The notes: generated by a model not told the origin, from the letters alone. 64,000 nt of DNA from Cordia subcordata (GCA_028554755.1 JAPTOF010000002.1:32480501-32544500), one strand, 5' to 3'. Positions 48,960-61,500 are shown, counted from the stretch's first letter. A program made the numbers and translations.

Positions 48960-50160
48960 GGTGTTTTATGTTTTAAAAGTTAAGAGTAAACTGAGTTTTG
49001 AAACTAAATGGAGAATTTAAAATTTTCAACTTTTTTGTTTGTGATTTTGACAACAGTGTTTGAAAAGAATTTTAGGACAAAATTATCCCTATTAATTTTT
49101 CATTATATCAGTAACTACCCCTATTTTTCTTGTACCTATTTGCTTCATTCCACTCCTCCCCATCATGGTGGTTATGAATATCCTTTGATATTGAAGAAGA
49201 GTTTCTCAAGGTACACGCATCCTTGGTCGCCAAGCTAATTGCAAAAAGCCATTTTTTCAAGAAGAATCAACTGGTATTCTTTTTCTTGGGTTCTTCTTTT
49301 TGTTTCCATATTTTTTCCCTTTAAAAAATCTTGTTATTTTTTGTTTTTTTCTTCTCTTGGATTGGGTTCTTCTTTTTTTTTTTTTTTCATATTTTTTTCC
49401 TCTAAATTTTGCTTATTATGAATACTAGAAGGTTTAGGGTTACGTGATGAGGTTGGAGAAATTTGTGATTGACCATCGATAAGATGAGGGAGTATGCGCC
49501 ATTAGTATTGTCTTGATTATAATTGAATCTTTGTTTATGCTTTAGTTATGTCTTGCTGGTTTTTCTAGAATATACAATTAGTTGGCAAAACTTCTGGAAT
49601 GTAATTTTATTCGTAAGAGCAAATATATGTGACTTTCTTCATATAAAACCATCATTTCTTTCTTTTCAACATACCTCACAATTTACAAAAATTTATACAG
49701 AGGTATGGCATATGGAGATCTCACAGTAGCAGGATTAGAAAAATATGACTTTAGTTACAGTTTCATCTTAAGAGGGGGAAAAGTCAAAGATTACCATCAT
49801 CATATTCTCAAGTAGAATTCCATTCAAATAAGGATGTTTCGATTTTCTGTATTTGTCAATCCTGTGGTCATGCGGCAAATGTTATCTAGTTGCTTCTGCA
49901 ATTAATAAGCAAAATTCTTTATTCAATAGAACTTGGTACATTTATTGATAGTAATAAGGGAACAGACTTCTTATGGCTTCTTATATTAGCTTTCTACCTT
50001 CACATAGTTTCTGTAAGATAATATATTCATATATTATGGCATTTGATTAAATTACATTTTCTATAAGGTAAGGACTGAAAGTGATACCGTACAAAGAGCA
50101 CCAAAGGCTCAATGTGACAGTAGGAGTACTGTGATATTCATCAAGTTATGATCTTGAGCA
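48960..50160. other. AT-rich spacer
   Basis: Long T runs near 49375-49390 and no supported gene. Short hydrophobic frames here arise from T-rich composition. Confidence 0.5.
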
Positions 50161-50161
50161 A

Positions 50162-50320
50162 GTGAGAACTGGCAATAGACCTGGTGCTTCATTTGACAAG
50201 CTTGGATGGAGGAATATTATAATAAAATTCAATGAGATCATCGGAAAAAATTGGAATGCCAAGCAAATAAAAAAACAAATGGGAAAATTTGGATGGAGGA
50301 ATATTCTAATAAAATTCAAT
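50162..50320 (+). pseudogene. Myb/SANT-like domain fragment with internal duplication
   Basis: The frame reads GNRPGASFDKLGWRNIIIKF, then NEIIGKNWNAKQIKKQMGK, then a second FGWRNILIKFN. This resembles the middle of plant Myb/SANT-like (PF12776-type) domains (GxxFxxxGWxNIxxKFNxxTGxxYxxKQ), found in Harbinger-type transposon accessory proteins and in LIMYB-like proteins. The N-terminal part is missing and the end is lost: a 93-base direct duplication (repeat starts near 50201 and 50290) replaces the expected remainder. There is no start codon and no intact gene around it. Confidence 0.55.
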
Positions 50321-51001
50321 TATATACAATTAACCAAACACTTTTTTATTTTCACTAAAAGGCTATTTGACAAAAGAGTTCATTTTGAAAACGTCTTTTT
50401 ACAAAACTGAATTTCTGAACTGAATGCTAAACTCGCTCTAAGCATGCAGAACGTTTGGTATTAGTTAACCACCTACGAGCTGTATTTTTTTTCTTTTTTC
50501 TTTTCTTTGGTCAGGATGTAATGGAAGTATGTAATGGTTTAACGAAAAGTTGTTTATCGATTGAAGCAATTTTGGTTTATTTCCACTGCGTTCGACTGTG
50601 CAAAGAAGACTTCCTTATATGGGTGTTTAGATCAATTACAAGTCCTACAATTTTGCTAATCAATTGAATACGAAAGGTATCCTAATCAATCTACGTAATT
50701 TGCGTGCAACCTAAATCTTTATAGAAGGAAACAAGATTATAATACAGTTTTTGAGAGAATATTAATGAAATCAAATCAGCTCCTTATCACTCTGCCACTA
50801 TTTGAGCTGCATATAACCGCTGTTGAAGTTTTATTTGAGGTGTGTGTAATGTATAACAATATAATAGTAGCAAAGTCTTTGATGAATTGATTGAAAGAGC
50901 AGAACAAGCCCCAAACTCGTATTTCTTTGTTTGTCCAAGTATCGTTGAGCGTGCGACATCCAGAGACCAGAGAAGACGAAGAACAGGGAGGCTTCAAGAA
51001 A

Positions 51002-51106
51002 ATGGCGATAGCAGTGAATGCAGTGATATTCTCCAACGTAACTCATGCTTTGGCTGTAACAAATGCAATTTTGGTTTTGGTTTGGTGCATAAGTTTCAGA
51101 GGTGGA
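51002..51106 (+). pseudogene. Possible first-helix fragment of a cytochrome b561-type ferrireductase
   Basis: From a well-placed ATG (AAAATGGCG) the frame reads MAIAVNAVIFSN, then a hydrophobic stretch ending ILVLVWCISFRGG. A membrane helix followed by W-x-x-xFRGG near the N-terminus is typical of plant transmembrane ascorbate ferrireductases (CYB561). The sequence after FRGG (SEWEYFDSSS) does not continue as the family should, and no haem-binding exons follow. If real, it is a truncated copy. The similarity is short. Confidence 0.35.
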
Positions 51107-51239
51107 TCAGAATGGGAATATTTTGATTCGAGTTCTTGTATATATAAGCTATATAAGGTTCTAATAGGAATGTTTCATCAGTTGAATGCAATTTGATACC
51201 GATTGAAATTTGTGGTAGACCAGATTTAGCTCAACCAAA

Positions 51240-53029
51240 ACCGGGTCTAATTTTGCTCTGTATTTTTTGATGGGTTTATTCTTTCTTGGGTAAAGTTGCA
51301 AGCATCTCAAAGAGGATAGAGAAGGGGCAAATTCCATATCAATTAAAGGTGTACAAGTTGTAAAAATTGCATTAACTGATTCGGTAGAATCAAATCCATT
51401 GAAAATCATTGGTTTTTTTAACGTAATTCAGTCAGTTACGGTTTTAATTTTAAAAATCTGTCAAAGTTCGATTAATGGTTTCAAAGGGTAAAAACCACAG
51501 TTTAACTGAACTATCCGTGTATATTACAATTATATATATTTTTATATATTATATATGTACTATGTATTATATATTAATAAATATTTAATATATATAAATA
51601 TATATATATATATGTAGGAGTTAGGGTTTTAAACATAAAAAGCTAAAAAAAAACTAATATGCGTTGTATTCTCTCTTGCGTCGCTAACACTACAAATCTC
51701 ATTCCTCAGATCTCACTTCTCATACTATAAACTAATCTGCGTTAGGACTACAAATCTCACTTCTCAGACTACGAACTAATCTAAATCGAACTCACTCATC
51801 TCAGGTAAGGTCTCATCATTAATCGAATCGCTAATCTCTAATTCTTAATCTCTATTTCTCTTGCGCCAAAGTTACTATCACTGCAATCATTTTGATTTTT
51901 GAAAATGATTATTCTTCTTCTTCTAATCTCGATTTCTCTAATCTCTTAATTGATATATGTTGCTAGTTCGCGACTTCGCGTAAGACGTAAGCTCAAAGTC
52001 CAAAATTCTCAATCTTGATTCTTGACTCGTGTTCTGCTACTTGCTAGTAGCCTGGCACACATCTATTTTTTTTTTTTTAGTTTCTCTATGTTTCTTTTTT
52101 CTCTTTTTTTTCTGTCCAATAACTAAATCAACTTGAAATTATTGATTTGTTTATGAGTTTTGTAATTTGGTTATATAATATTATAAACTGCTTGAATTTG
52201 TCTATTATTATAAACTGATTATTATAATATCATAATTTGGTTATATTATAACATTGTAATTTTTCTATTATTATAATAAGGTAATTTGTCTATGTGGTTG
52301 GTGGTGTTGATGAATGATGACTAATGTTATTGATATTGATGTTGTAGAAGTCTATTTGTGTGTCTTTCTTCTTCTGGGCATTTGATCTTTTGCATGAGAC
52401 AATTGGTTATATGTAATTTGTGTTTTTCATTGTGATTTATAAGACAAGCTGTATGTATTTATGGTGTGTGGTTGTTACTTGGTTGAAAAAAAAAAAGAAA
52501 TGGCCAAATGTTATGTACTTATGTTTGACCAATGGTCAACTGTCGTGTTTGAGCAGAGAATCTGGAGAACGGATGCCACTATGAATAAGTGTAATGTTGT
52601 GTATGTTTTTTGAATGACTATGGCTTGGTGTAATGTTGTGTTATATTTTTTGAATGATTATGAATAGGTGTACTTCTTGGGCTTGTTTACTTTCACAACA
52701 GCTTAACTTCCTTGGGTCAGTTTCATTTTGTTTAGGAACAAGGACCTCTTATCTTAAAACCAACCAAAAAAGCTACTCAAAACGTGTTGACCAAAATCAA
52801 TGATTTCTTAATTAAACTAAACAGCTTTGATTTTAGAAAAGAAAACCATAAATTTCGGTTTGATTAGAAATTCTAAGCAAAAATCGATCGAAATTTATTT
52901 CTTCCAAATCTATATTTGGTGCTTTTTTTTTTTTTTTTTTGCTTCCGAAAAGAGGTTAGTTCAATTTGGAGAACTGTTTTTGTTCAATATTTTTTTTCTT
53001 CTAATTTTTGGAAATAAATTTTCCACTTA
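51240..53029. other. AT-rich spacer with a possible decayed DNA transposon
   Basis: It includes an AT-repeat tract (51525-51615), a duplicated phrase (CTCACTTCTCA...CTAATCTGCG) at 51708-51785, T runs, and loosely inverted flanks (TTACGGTTTTAATTTTAAAA near 51436 against AATTTCGGTTTG near 52850). No transposase frame is present. Evidence for a defined element is weak. Confidence 0.3.
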
Positions 53030-53163
53030 GAGCCCGTTTAGATTGGTTTTTCTTAAGAAAGCTTTTGAAGAGCCAAATCAAATAGTTATTATAAAAATAA
53101 TATAACTTTTTTAAGAAAAAAAAAATTTTTTTCTTGACAAAAAGTCACAATCTAAACAAGCCT
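53030..53163. mobile_element. Short MITE of the same end type, copy F
   Basis: GAGCCCGTTTAGATTGG at the left and CACAATCTAAACAAGCC at the right are inverted repeats, with TTA on both sides. At 134 bp it is an internally deleted relative of the 227-bp family. Confidence 0.6.
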
Positions 53164-53842
53164 TTAAAGTTTGATGTGTAGATGTATGAAGTGAAGTGTA
53201 TGGTAATAGATTGTAGCTATGGGAATGAGAAACGTGGTTAATATGGCCACCCATTTTATGGTCATCCGTTATGGTTCTTTTGTTCATCATACAAATGGCT
53301 CATATGTTGTAGCATTTATGCTGGATGACGGTATGGAACCCGATTGCATCGCATGCACACAATGATGGAGTCAAAAATCTTATCAAGGGGGTGAAGAAAA
53401 TATAAATAATTTAAAAAATAAATGTGCAAAGTAAATATTTTATGAGCTGTCATTTAATATTTGGTTGATTTTGAAATTGGCTAATATTATCAAAGAAAAA
53501 GTACATAAATAAATTATTTTATCCAACTAAAAATCAAATTTACCCATTTATCCTTCATTAAAATATGAAATGTCAAATAATAAAAAGTGTTATAAAAATA
53601 TGAAATGTCAAATAATGAGCGTCATTGTAAATTTAAGGTGGGTCAAATATATTTTAAAAAATTAATAATATTATTGTTTATATGTATTAATCATAGTTCG
53701 TTAAGATCAAGGGGGCATGTAGATTCGTCCCTGCAAGCAAATTCAAATTTTGCTTCTCGGACGTCTAGAATACAATAATATATATTTATATAATATCCAC
53801 TTGCTTTATATTTTTATGGTCTTTCATATAATATTAGTACTT
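53164..53842. other. Spacer between MITE F and the compact Helitron
   Basis: AT-rich with a short duplicated phrase (AAATATGAAATGTCAAATAAT, near 53563 and 53599). No gene seen. Confidence 0.4.
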
Positions 53843-54101
53843 TCTATATTAAAGCGATATTTTGGTATGTAATAATTGTCATCTATCATTTTGTAAGTTT
53901 CATATTTATCTTACTAAAATGTCAACATAATGTCTTGAGTGGCTGATGCCGTACTTATATTTTTATCAAGTATTGTATATTTCTTGAATTTATATATTCC
54001 TTCCATACAAATTGATCCTCGCGAAACATGAAATATATAAGACAATATTTGACATCTTCTTTTTATAAAAATAAAAATTAACGCTCACAGAGCGCAACTA
54101 G
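53843..54101 (+). mobile_element. Compact non-autonomous Helitron-like element (259 bp)
   Basis: It begins TCTATATTAAAGCG and ends with a perfect CGCTC-ACA-GAGCG hairpin (54082-54094) followed three bases later by CTAG and T. The element is otherwise AT-rich and without coding capacity. The base before the 5' end is T rather than the usual A, so the left border is less sure than the right. Confidence 0.65.
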
Positions 54102-54390
54102 TTATTTTGAGAGTTGTCCCCGCGTATTCAATTTTCGACACACCATGCGTAATCCCCATTGCGTGCGCTAGGAGATACCAAGCCATGAGTTTTGGGCCGT
54201 GCTGGGCAGCGACCGAAAACAATTCAACTATCGAATATGCCACTCCTATCATTTTTGGGCCACACTGGGATGCGACAGAAAGGAATTGATTAGCGTATTT
54301 CATAAGCATATTTTGGGCCCAAACAAAAGTCGGGTAGAACTAGCTGCGCTACGGGCTCTAAGCCCCGCCCAACAAACTCAAGTCTAAACA
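54102..54390. repeat. GC-richer block with about 60-bp TTTTGGGCC repeats
   Basis: TTTTGGGCC(G/A)(T/C)(G/A)CTGGG-like text recurs at about 54190 and 54253 and partly at 54311, and the accompanying GCGAC(C/A)GAAA also repeats. The block begins exactly where the Helitron ends and is clearly richer in GC than its surroundings. Both strands are open for about 60-75 codons because of the repeat; neither frame is recognised. Confidence 0.5.
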
Positions 54391-54399
54391 AGGGCAAAC

Positions 54400-55210
54400 T
54401 AGATTGGAATCCGTATTAGTCTAGTAAAGCTTATGAAATTCTTTTTTTGGTTATTTTTAGTCTATAAAATTATCTAATATCTGCTAATTTTGTTCCAAAA
54501 TCTTTGATAGTTTCAATGCCAGATGAACAAATAGCATAGATTTGGTAAGGAAAGATCTCAAATTGAGATTATGTATTATATATACAAAGGGGATAGGAAG
54601 CAAAATTTGCGAGATCATTGTTAAGCTCAACCTATTTTGAAGGTGATAAATGAAAGCATGAAACTGTCACAAACTCTGCTCGCAGTAAATATAAGAATTA
54701 AGTTGCTTAAAAAAATTATTGGAAATGGGATATTTTTCATATTAATAAGTCGAAGTTGAAACAAAAATTATGGTCCAAAGTAATGTCATCATAATGGAGG
54801 CGAAGATAATCTTCTTTTTCTCTCTCCAACCTTCAAAATCAAGCAAAAAATATATATTATTTAAATATTCATTTATCCGAATAAAACTATGGCAGACAAA
54901 AGCTTGGTTCTTCCCCTTCCCCTTCCCCCCCCCCCCCCCCGTTCCTTTTCATGGATAAAATAAGTTGTACAAATTATTGAGAAATAGCAGAGGATATATT
55001 ATGCTAGAGGTACGGTTGTGACGTATATAAACAGTTTAATCATATTAAAATATTATGTGTTTTTATTTGTTTTGTGTGTGTTCGATTCTCGATAAAAAGA
55101 TAATATTAAAAAAAAAAAGACCCGTAATTCTAATTGTCCTTTTAGCAAATTTTCGTTGGTAGAGAGGGATATGAATAGCAAGAGGCCAAATAATCCAGGA
55201 GCACATGCCG
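54400..55210. other. AT-rich spacer
   Basis: No gene or defined repeat seen; a C run lies near 54926-54940. Confidence 0.4.
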
Positions 55211-55214
55211 TTGG

Positions 55215-55285
55215 CAACAGGACACGTGTGGAACTTGACTAAACAATATAATCGGCCAGTACGATGCTGGTCCACGTGAACTTTG
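55215..55285. promoter_or_regulatory. Pair of G-boxes plus a W-box-like site
   Basis: GACACGTGTGG and TCCACGTGAAC lie about 50 bases apart with TTGAC between, and another ACACGT occurs near 55398. Clustered CACGTG sites of this kind are typical of ABA- or light-responsive promoters, but no gene start was found nearby in either direction, so this could be a relict promoter. Confidence 0.3.
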
Positions 55286-55499
55286 ACAATTAACTGCGTC
55301 GTACTTGCACACTTGCACACATGTAATCTAACAACCCCAAATATAAACAAATCAAAGAATATTTTACTTTGATTGTATAAAGAGAGCCCATGCAACACGT
55401 ACCCACCCGTGGAAATTTGTTCTGATAAACCATTCGAAGAGTCCAATCCAGCGTTATACTTCCCTTATTGGTTAATCTCTGGGGAAAGATTTTTGTGTG

Positions 55500-58400
55500 C
55501 TGAAAGTGTTGTGCTCTTGCTTATCCCAGTTAAGTGATTGATGTTATATACGATTTTTCTTTTCTTTTGTTTCTCGAGTTCTGCTATATTATGACAAACA
55601 ATCGCAAAAAACATTTAAGTTTCCTTCTCAAATCAATTGATCTATCAATTTAAGACGACAATGACACTTTCTAGTATTTTCATTCATGTGTGACTGAGTC
55701 CAAAGAAAGTTGCTGTTGCACAAGAGCTTGTGGTAAAACAATAAAGTTAAGTAGCAAAAAGAGTTACATATCCGGCTAATTTTTAGGAAACTAAGTGCGA
55801 GATAAGACCGATCGTATGTGAGTAGATAAGATTAAATGAAAGCCTGACTTCAACACAATGTTAAATGGACATAAAATATTATCTTAAAATCAATTAGTGT
55901 TAAGTGATTATAACTCATAGCTATTTAGTGGTCCTAGAATGATTAACCATTGTTTTGAGAACAATATTTGTTGTGTGAAAATCGCAAGCGCATGGTATTA
56001 TACAAGTAATAGAGTGATGTGTAGAGTATCGTTGTTGTCAAGTACTAAAATTGACAAATCTTACTACTATTTGAATAATCGAAATAAAATAATAAAGAAA
56101 ACTTTAATCAAAATAAATAATTAAAATTTCTAACTAATTAATAAACTCGCAATAAAATAATAAAAAAATTAATAAAAGAAAAACAAATAAAAATTAAAAC
56201 TAATAAACTAACAAGAACTTATAGATAAAGATGACTAGGGCATGTGATTTTACCTAAAACACCTACTCGATATTTTATTTAGTTGTGCACTTTTCCCTAT
56301 TAATTTAATCTTAGTAGCCAGATTCTCTAGATTAATCAATTATTTCTCTCAAGCATAATTAATCCTATGCTCACAAGTTTCTTGCCTATATCTCTATGCA
56401 AAGATAACCTATAAGTGTGCCTAAAGTTTCGAAATCCTTACACAATCTATGCTAACTTTGTCCATATTTCTATGCATCAAATAATTAATATCAACTCATA
56501 TAGGTCTATTACACATATCATCTCTCGGTCTCAATATACAATTAAAGTCAACTCAATAGGTGGTCAATCAAAAGAGAGCATTAAGAACAATATGAATTGA
56601 CATAAATTAAATTAATAGCATAAAAATTAAGCTTAATGCACAACCTAAAATAAAATTATTACATAATAGTCAAATATTTATCACAACCGCAGTATGAGAA
56701 TATTAACTCATAACTAAAAACAAGAAACACAAAATAAATAATTGAGACATAATAAAATAACGAATACAAATAAAACTGAAATTTAAATCTAAATAAAAAA
56801 TAAAGTCTAAAACTCCACATATATATATATATATACCAATCCCAAGAGCTCCTCACCGCCACAGCTTTTTCAATTGAGTCCAAATTTACCTTTCCTTCTT
56901 GGCTTATTTGTGGTCCCCACGGAAAGTGTTCACAAACACCTTACTTTGCACTAATTCAAGCTTACACGTGACAAATCACAAGAATTATAAGTGGGTCCCG
57001 TGTCGTTATCACCAAGTCAACTTTTTTCTATTTTTAAACAGAAAGCTTAAATTGTGATTTTGATCCTATTAGCTCAAATGCTGGACAGGAAAGTTGTAGC
57101 GCTCGTCGCGAACTTTTCATTGACATCTTGAAACATCTAATTCTAATATTCGAGCAAGAAGTTACGACCAAAAGGCCAAAAAAGTTTATTTTTCTCCAAA
57201 AGTCTACATTTATTCCACCTATAAAATTAATTAAAAAAAATTATACCCATTAGATAGAATTTATTTTAAAATAAAATTCAATCAAACCAAAAATTCAAAT
57301 TTAAAAGATATAAAAATATAGAAAAAAATTAAACTTCTGAATATTCCTTAACATAAACCTACTGTCAGTAAAATTTATCAAATGACGTTTCCTTGAAAAG
57401 GGTGTAGAACGCATCAATCAAGTATGATGTCTAAAGTCTGCAATTGCAGTAATTAAAATCCACAAAAATCTATCAATTTTGTACAATGAATTCATAGCTG
57501 TACGCTTAACCATTTTAAAGGCCAATAAGGGGTTGGATACAGTACAACATATGTTGACACCTTTTATGATCAAGGAATGAGCCAGGTTACTTTTGGATTG
57601 ACATTGACGGGGTAATGGTGTTGCCTGAGCATTTCTCTCTCGCCTCGCTTGGCCAATGACAAGATCCTTTGGTGTTTTTTTTGTGTATGTGGATGAAAAA
57701 TTGGCTGTCACAATGAGAACGATAGTCCCTGCTGTCTTGCTTGGTCCACTCCAACAATTAATTGATGGGATGCCTTGGGGCATTATTGAGCAATCCATGC
57801 CTCTTTGTGGTTCTCCAAGTTTTCAATTGTCTACAATACATCACGTCAAATCTTTGTGTGCATGTGTAATGAATTAGTGGCGCATCGAATTTGTTCAAAA
57901 ACCCTGTAAAGATTGTAATTTTTACAGACTCCCTAGGTTTGATCAATAAAATTAATTAACTATAATACCAGAATTTCGCCACAAAAGAAATTGAGGAAAT
58001 AAATAGTATAAGGACATAGTACGTTAATCCTTTCTATTAGAGCAATATCACTGAAAATAACTTCTCGTATAGAGATATTTTTGATAAGTGAGTATTTACA
58101 ATTAGATATTATGACGAGTGAATTAGTACTTTTAGGTTTCATATCATAGGGGATGGAGATTTGAGTCAATTGATGTGGACTCGGGTTCTTTGTTTAGGAC
58201 TCTTGGCTTTGAACGAAAATGATATTAGTCTGTCTTGTTTTGAGAGGAGACTTTGGGAAGGTTTTGAATTTTGAAAAAGTGGTGAATGGAAAATTCGACC
58301 CCACTTTTTTTGCCAAGGACCACATTTGCGAGATTGAAGCCCATGCTTTTCTGCTAGGACGACGGGATCTTGGCTGATTGAGGCATTTAGAGTAGTTTTC

Positions 58401-58690
58401 GGTTCAATTTTCCTAGAGGATAAGAATATCTATTTTAATTATATGTTGGTGATTTGCCTTACTCACACTGTGGTTGGATTCCAAAGGAAAGAATATCATA
58501 TTTAAAGAAAAGGAAATAAGTAAATTTCTTTATAACTCTCACTTTCCCTTGGAAGTCATCATATTGAAAATCCTTCCAATCTAGTTAAAAGTTTGATGGG
58601 CAAAGATATTAGAGGAGTTTCTTCCTCCAAATTAGTCTAATCTCACCTAGTGTTGTCTCCCCTTTAAAAAAAAAAAAAGAATCACTGCTC
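55500..58690. other. Gene-poor spacer
   Basis: No gene is supported. A minus-strand 126-codon frame at 57418-57798 and neighbouring frames have no recognisable domain. 56040-57350 is extremely A-rich. A short AT repeat lies at 56818-56835. Confidence 0.45.
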
Positions 58691-58699
58691 TCTTAAGAC

Positions 58700-58920
58700 C
58701 TGAAAGAAATTCAGCTTTATTCTTCTCATATGCATCTAAATCAATGACTTTGTCATTGTGAGGGTATACTAATACATCACATCTAAATTTGTGCGTGGGT
58801 ATAAAGAAATTCGGCTTTATTTTTCTCATATGCATCTAAATCAAAAAGTCATTGTGAGGGTTTACTAATACATCACATCTAAATTCGTGCGAGGGTATAC
58901 TACTACATCAAACCTTAATT
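58700..58920. repeat. Tandem duplication with 100-bp period
   Basis: AGAAATTC(A/G)GCTTTATT, CTCATATGCATCTAAATCAA, GTCATTGTGAGGGT and ACTAATACATCACATCTAAA each occur twice, 90-100 bases apart, with the last phrase begun a third time. On the minus strand one copy reads DVLVYPHNDKVIDLDAYEKN, which is open but not recognised. Confidence 0.75.
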
Positions 58921-58929
58921 CTAGACAAT

Positions 58930-59944
58930 GTTCCCAAGCATTTTAAGTTTAGAAATTTTAGGTCCAAAAATATGTAGCCACAACAGTTATCTTTTAATTT
59001 TTCCTTTTTATAATGAGAAATTCATCTACATGGTTATTTTGGATTATGTCGAAAGATACAAACTCAATGGTGTAGCAGTTGGCCTCCAAGTCAATCAAAG
59101 GTGGGCAATACTTGCTACAAGAGAGTAGAGTTTTGAACTAGAATTTTTTAAGTTATGACAAGTTGATATTCAACTATAGTATTAATTTGAGAGTAGCCAT
59201 AACAATCGTACTAATGGTTGACACGAAACAAAACTGAAAAGAAGAAAATCGGCTGCCAATCAATCTAGATAGATACGACGAATTAATATCACAATATAAC
59301 AACTTCTTAGCTAGCCTTTAACAATAAACCAACCTTCTCAAATTCCAAGCATCTCAGTGATTATTCTACTCTATTCAGAAAACTTTTCTTTTTCTTTTTG
59401 GGTTATATAAATGGTTGGTGAAGCTGAGTGACAATACAGCAGCAGTATCACATATGGTAGTAATAGTGCAGAAGCATAGCTTAGCCAAGAACAGCCAACA
59501 AAGAGCATGTGCACTAGAGAAAAGAGTCTGGGACCAGCTGAGTTAATAGGGCACCCTACACTTTCACCACCCCTTCACTTCCTTTAAAAATAAAGTAACT
59601 GAACAAATAGTTGTACCCCTTAATTTCAGCTACTTTTTGCCGCCTATGAAGCGAATAATTCTGTTTAGCCTGTTTGTTTTTTTTCCAGTGTGAACGTCCA
59701 TGCTCCTTTTCTAGCCGCCTGCAGCTGACCTGAAAAACCGCCAATTAGGTGCCATAAACAGTACTGTTCCCATAAGTTGCTTTCACAATTATAAAAGAGA
59801 TTATTTTTATTGGCAACCTCCTTTAAGTTCATTACTTAATAATTTTTTAACACAAACTTAAAAGAAAATTCTTGGGTTCACATGCATTAGTAGAAGTACG
59901 TGAGTACATGTTGTGCCCAGTAGAAATTATATAGTAGAAGTAAT
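58930..59944. other. Spacer
   Basis: No gene is supported; ordinary AT-rich sequence. Confidence 0.4.
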
Positions 59945-60153
59945 GGGCCAATTTGAATTAATTTTTTTAAAAGTATTTTTTAACAACTTTTGAAAAATAT
60001 TTTTTTTTGATCTGCTTTTTATAAAAAATTGTATTTGAGCTTTTTTTTAAAATTTTAATTTTTTTAAAAGTCAAATCAAATAATAATTAGAAATTTAATA
60101 TAACTTTTTTTAAAAAAATACTTTTGTATATAAAAAAATAATCCAAACAGGTC
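59945..60153. mobile_element. MITE, relative of the 227-bp family, copy G
   Basis: GGGCCAATTTGAATTAATTT at the left and AATAATCCAAACAGGTC at the right form imperfect terminal inverted repeats, and the body shows the same sequence of A/T palindromes as copies A and E. The target duplication is unclear. Confidence 0.6.
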
Positions 60154-60159
60154 TTATAT

Positions 60160-61500
60160 GTACTACCCGGAGTACTCTCAATGATTACGATTTTGAAGAT
60201 CACTTTTCAAATTGGACCGTGCATGGTTCGTTAATTAACAATATTTGGCAACATGCATGTTGAAAATTGACCCTTGTAAAATCAAAAGCTGCTGGTATTA
60301 GTTAGTTAATACGGAGACGTTAATTGCATAAGCTCCTCAAAGACAAAAAGCTGCAGCAGAAGTCAAAAAGTTGACTAGAAGTTGATCCAGAGAATGCTTA
60401 TGGTCGACAAATGATCCAAGCGGCCTTCAAACACCTTTTCGAAAGGTTGTAAAAAAAACCATCACGACCATCATGAGAAAAATAACACGTACGAATATTC
60501 TTACCACTTCCTGCACCCCCAATAAATGCAGAGTTTTTCTACCAGTACGTTCTTATTAAAACAACGGCTCGATATATGAAATTTTTATAATTCGTAGAAA
60601 ATTAAGAGTGTTGTAAACGATAGACATTCAAGAATCAAGTTAAAGTTATTTTCAATGTATTAAATAGTGTGCAAGAAATTATAGTTTGTAAAATGTAACG
60701 TTTGAAGAGGGGAAGCAATCATCTTGAGAAAAGAAAGATTTGTTGAAAAAGATTACAACCTAAACATGCATCACATAATAATGAAGAAAAATTCAACACT
60801 TTACTCATCTTGTATTTAATGATCATTTATTAATTTGTCTCTAAATTTTTCCTATAAATAACATGGCTTAGAATGAGTATTGATATCCAATGCAAGAAAA
60901 AGTAGAATAATATATTTTGAGAAAATAAAATGAAGTTTAGTTTTCTTTGTATTTCTCTCCCTATATATTTCTCTCTTTCATAATTATTTTATAACAAAGA
61001 GGGAAATGTACCGCATATCATTTAATTCCTGTAATGGTATTAATACACATTTCCAGAGAATTTGGTAATGTGGATGGAAGCACTTACTTCTATTAATTTT
61101 TTATCTGAGAGGTGAACCAAAATGATTGAATAAATACAGTGTTGGTCTCATTTGTCCTAATATGTCGGACCAGAAATTAGAATCATGTCGAGCTCGCATT
61201 TAAGCCAAATTTAATTAACTTCTCCAGTTACAAGTACCAATAGCCAATGGCCAATCACCTGTCTCCTAATCCCCAAGAAAATAAAAGGGGAATTATTATT
61301 ATTATTATCATTTTTTTGAAAAGAAAAAGTAATTCTCAGCTTCAAAAGAAAAAAAAAAAAAAAAGAAATATCTCATGGCCGAGCCAACTGGCAATTTTTT
61401 GGTTCTTCACAAATCAGATAAAACAATAAGAGAGAAGGATAGAGCAAAGGACAAAACTAGTATAGGACTAGAGTATGATTAGTCTGGTTTTCTTATCATT
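60160..61500. other. Upstream region of the SOFL gene
   Basis: AT-rich with no supported gene. An (ATT)n tract lies at about 61293-61310. A TATA-like TTATATATGA at 61519-61528, about 145 bases before the SOFL start codon, is the best promoter candidate. Confidence 0.45.

Noticed and set aside
51436..52880. Possible hAT-type element with inverted flanks
   Set aside because: Flank pairing is weak, no target duplication was found and there is no transposase frame; left as a low-confidence note only.
55063..55446. 127-codon minus-strand frame
   Set aside because: No recognisable domain, odd Cys/His-rich composition, and it overlaps the G-box cluster; more likely chance.
57418..57946. 126-codon minus-strand frame and its upstream neighbour
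   Set aside because: Considered as a retroelement or gene relic, but no motif supports either and the plus strand is equally open in places.
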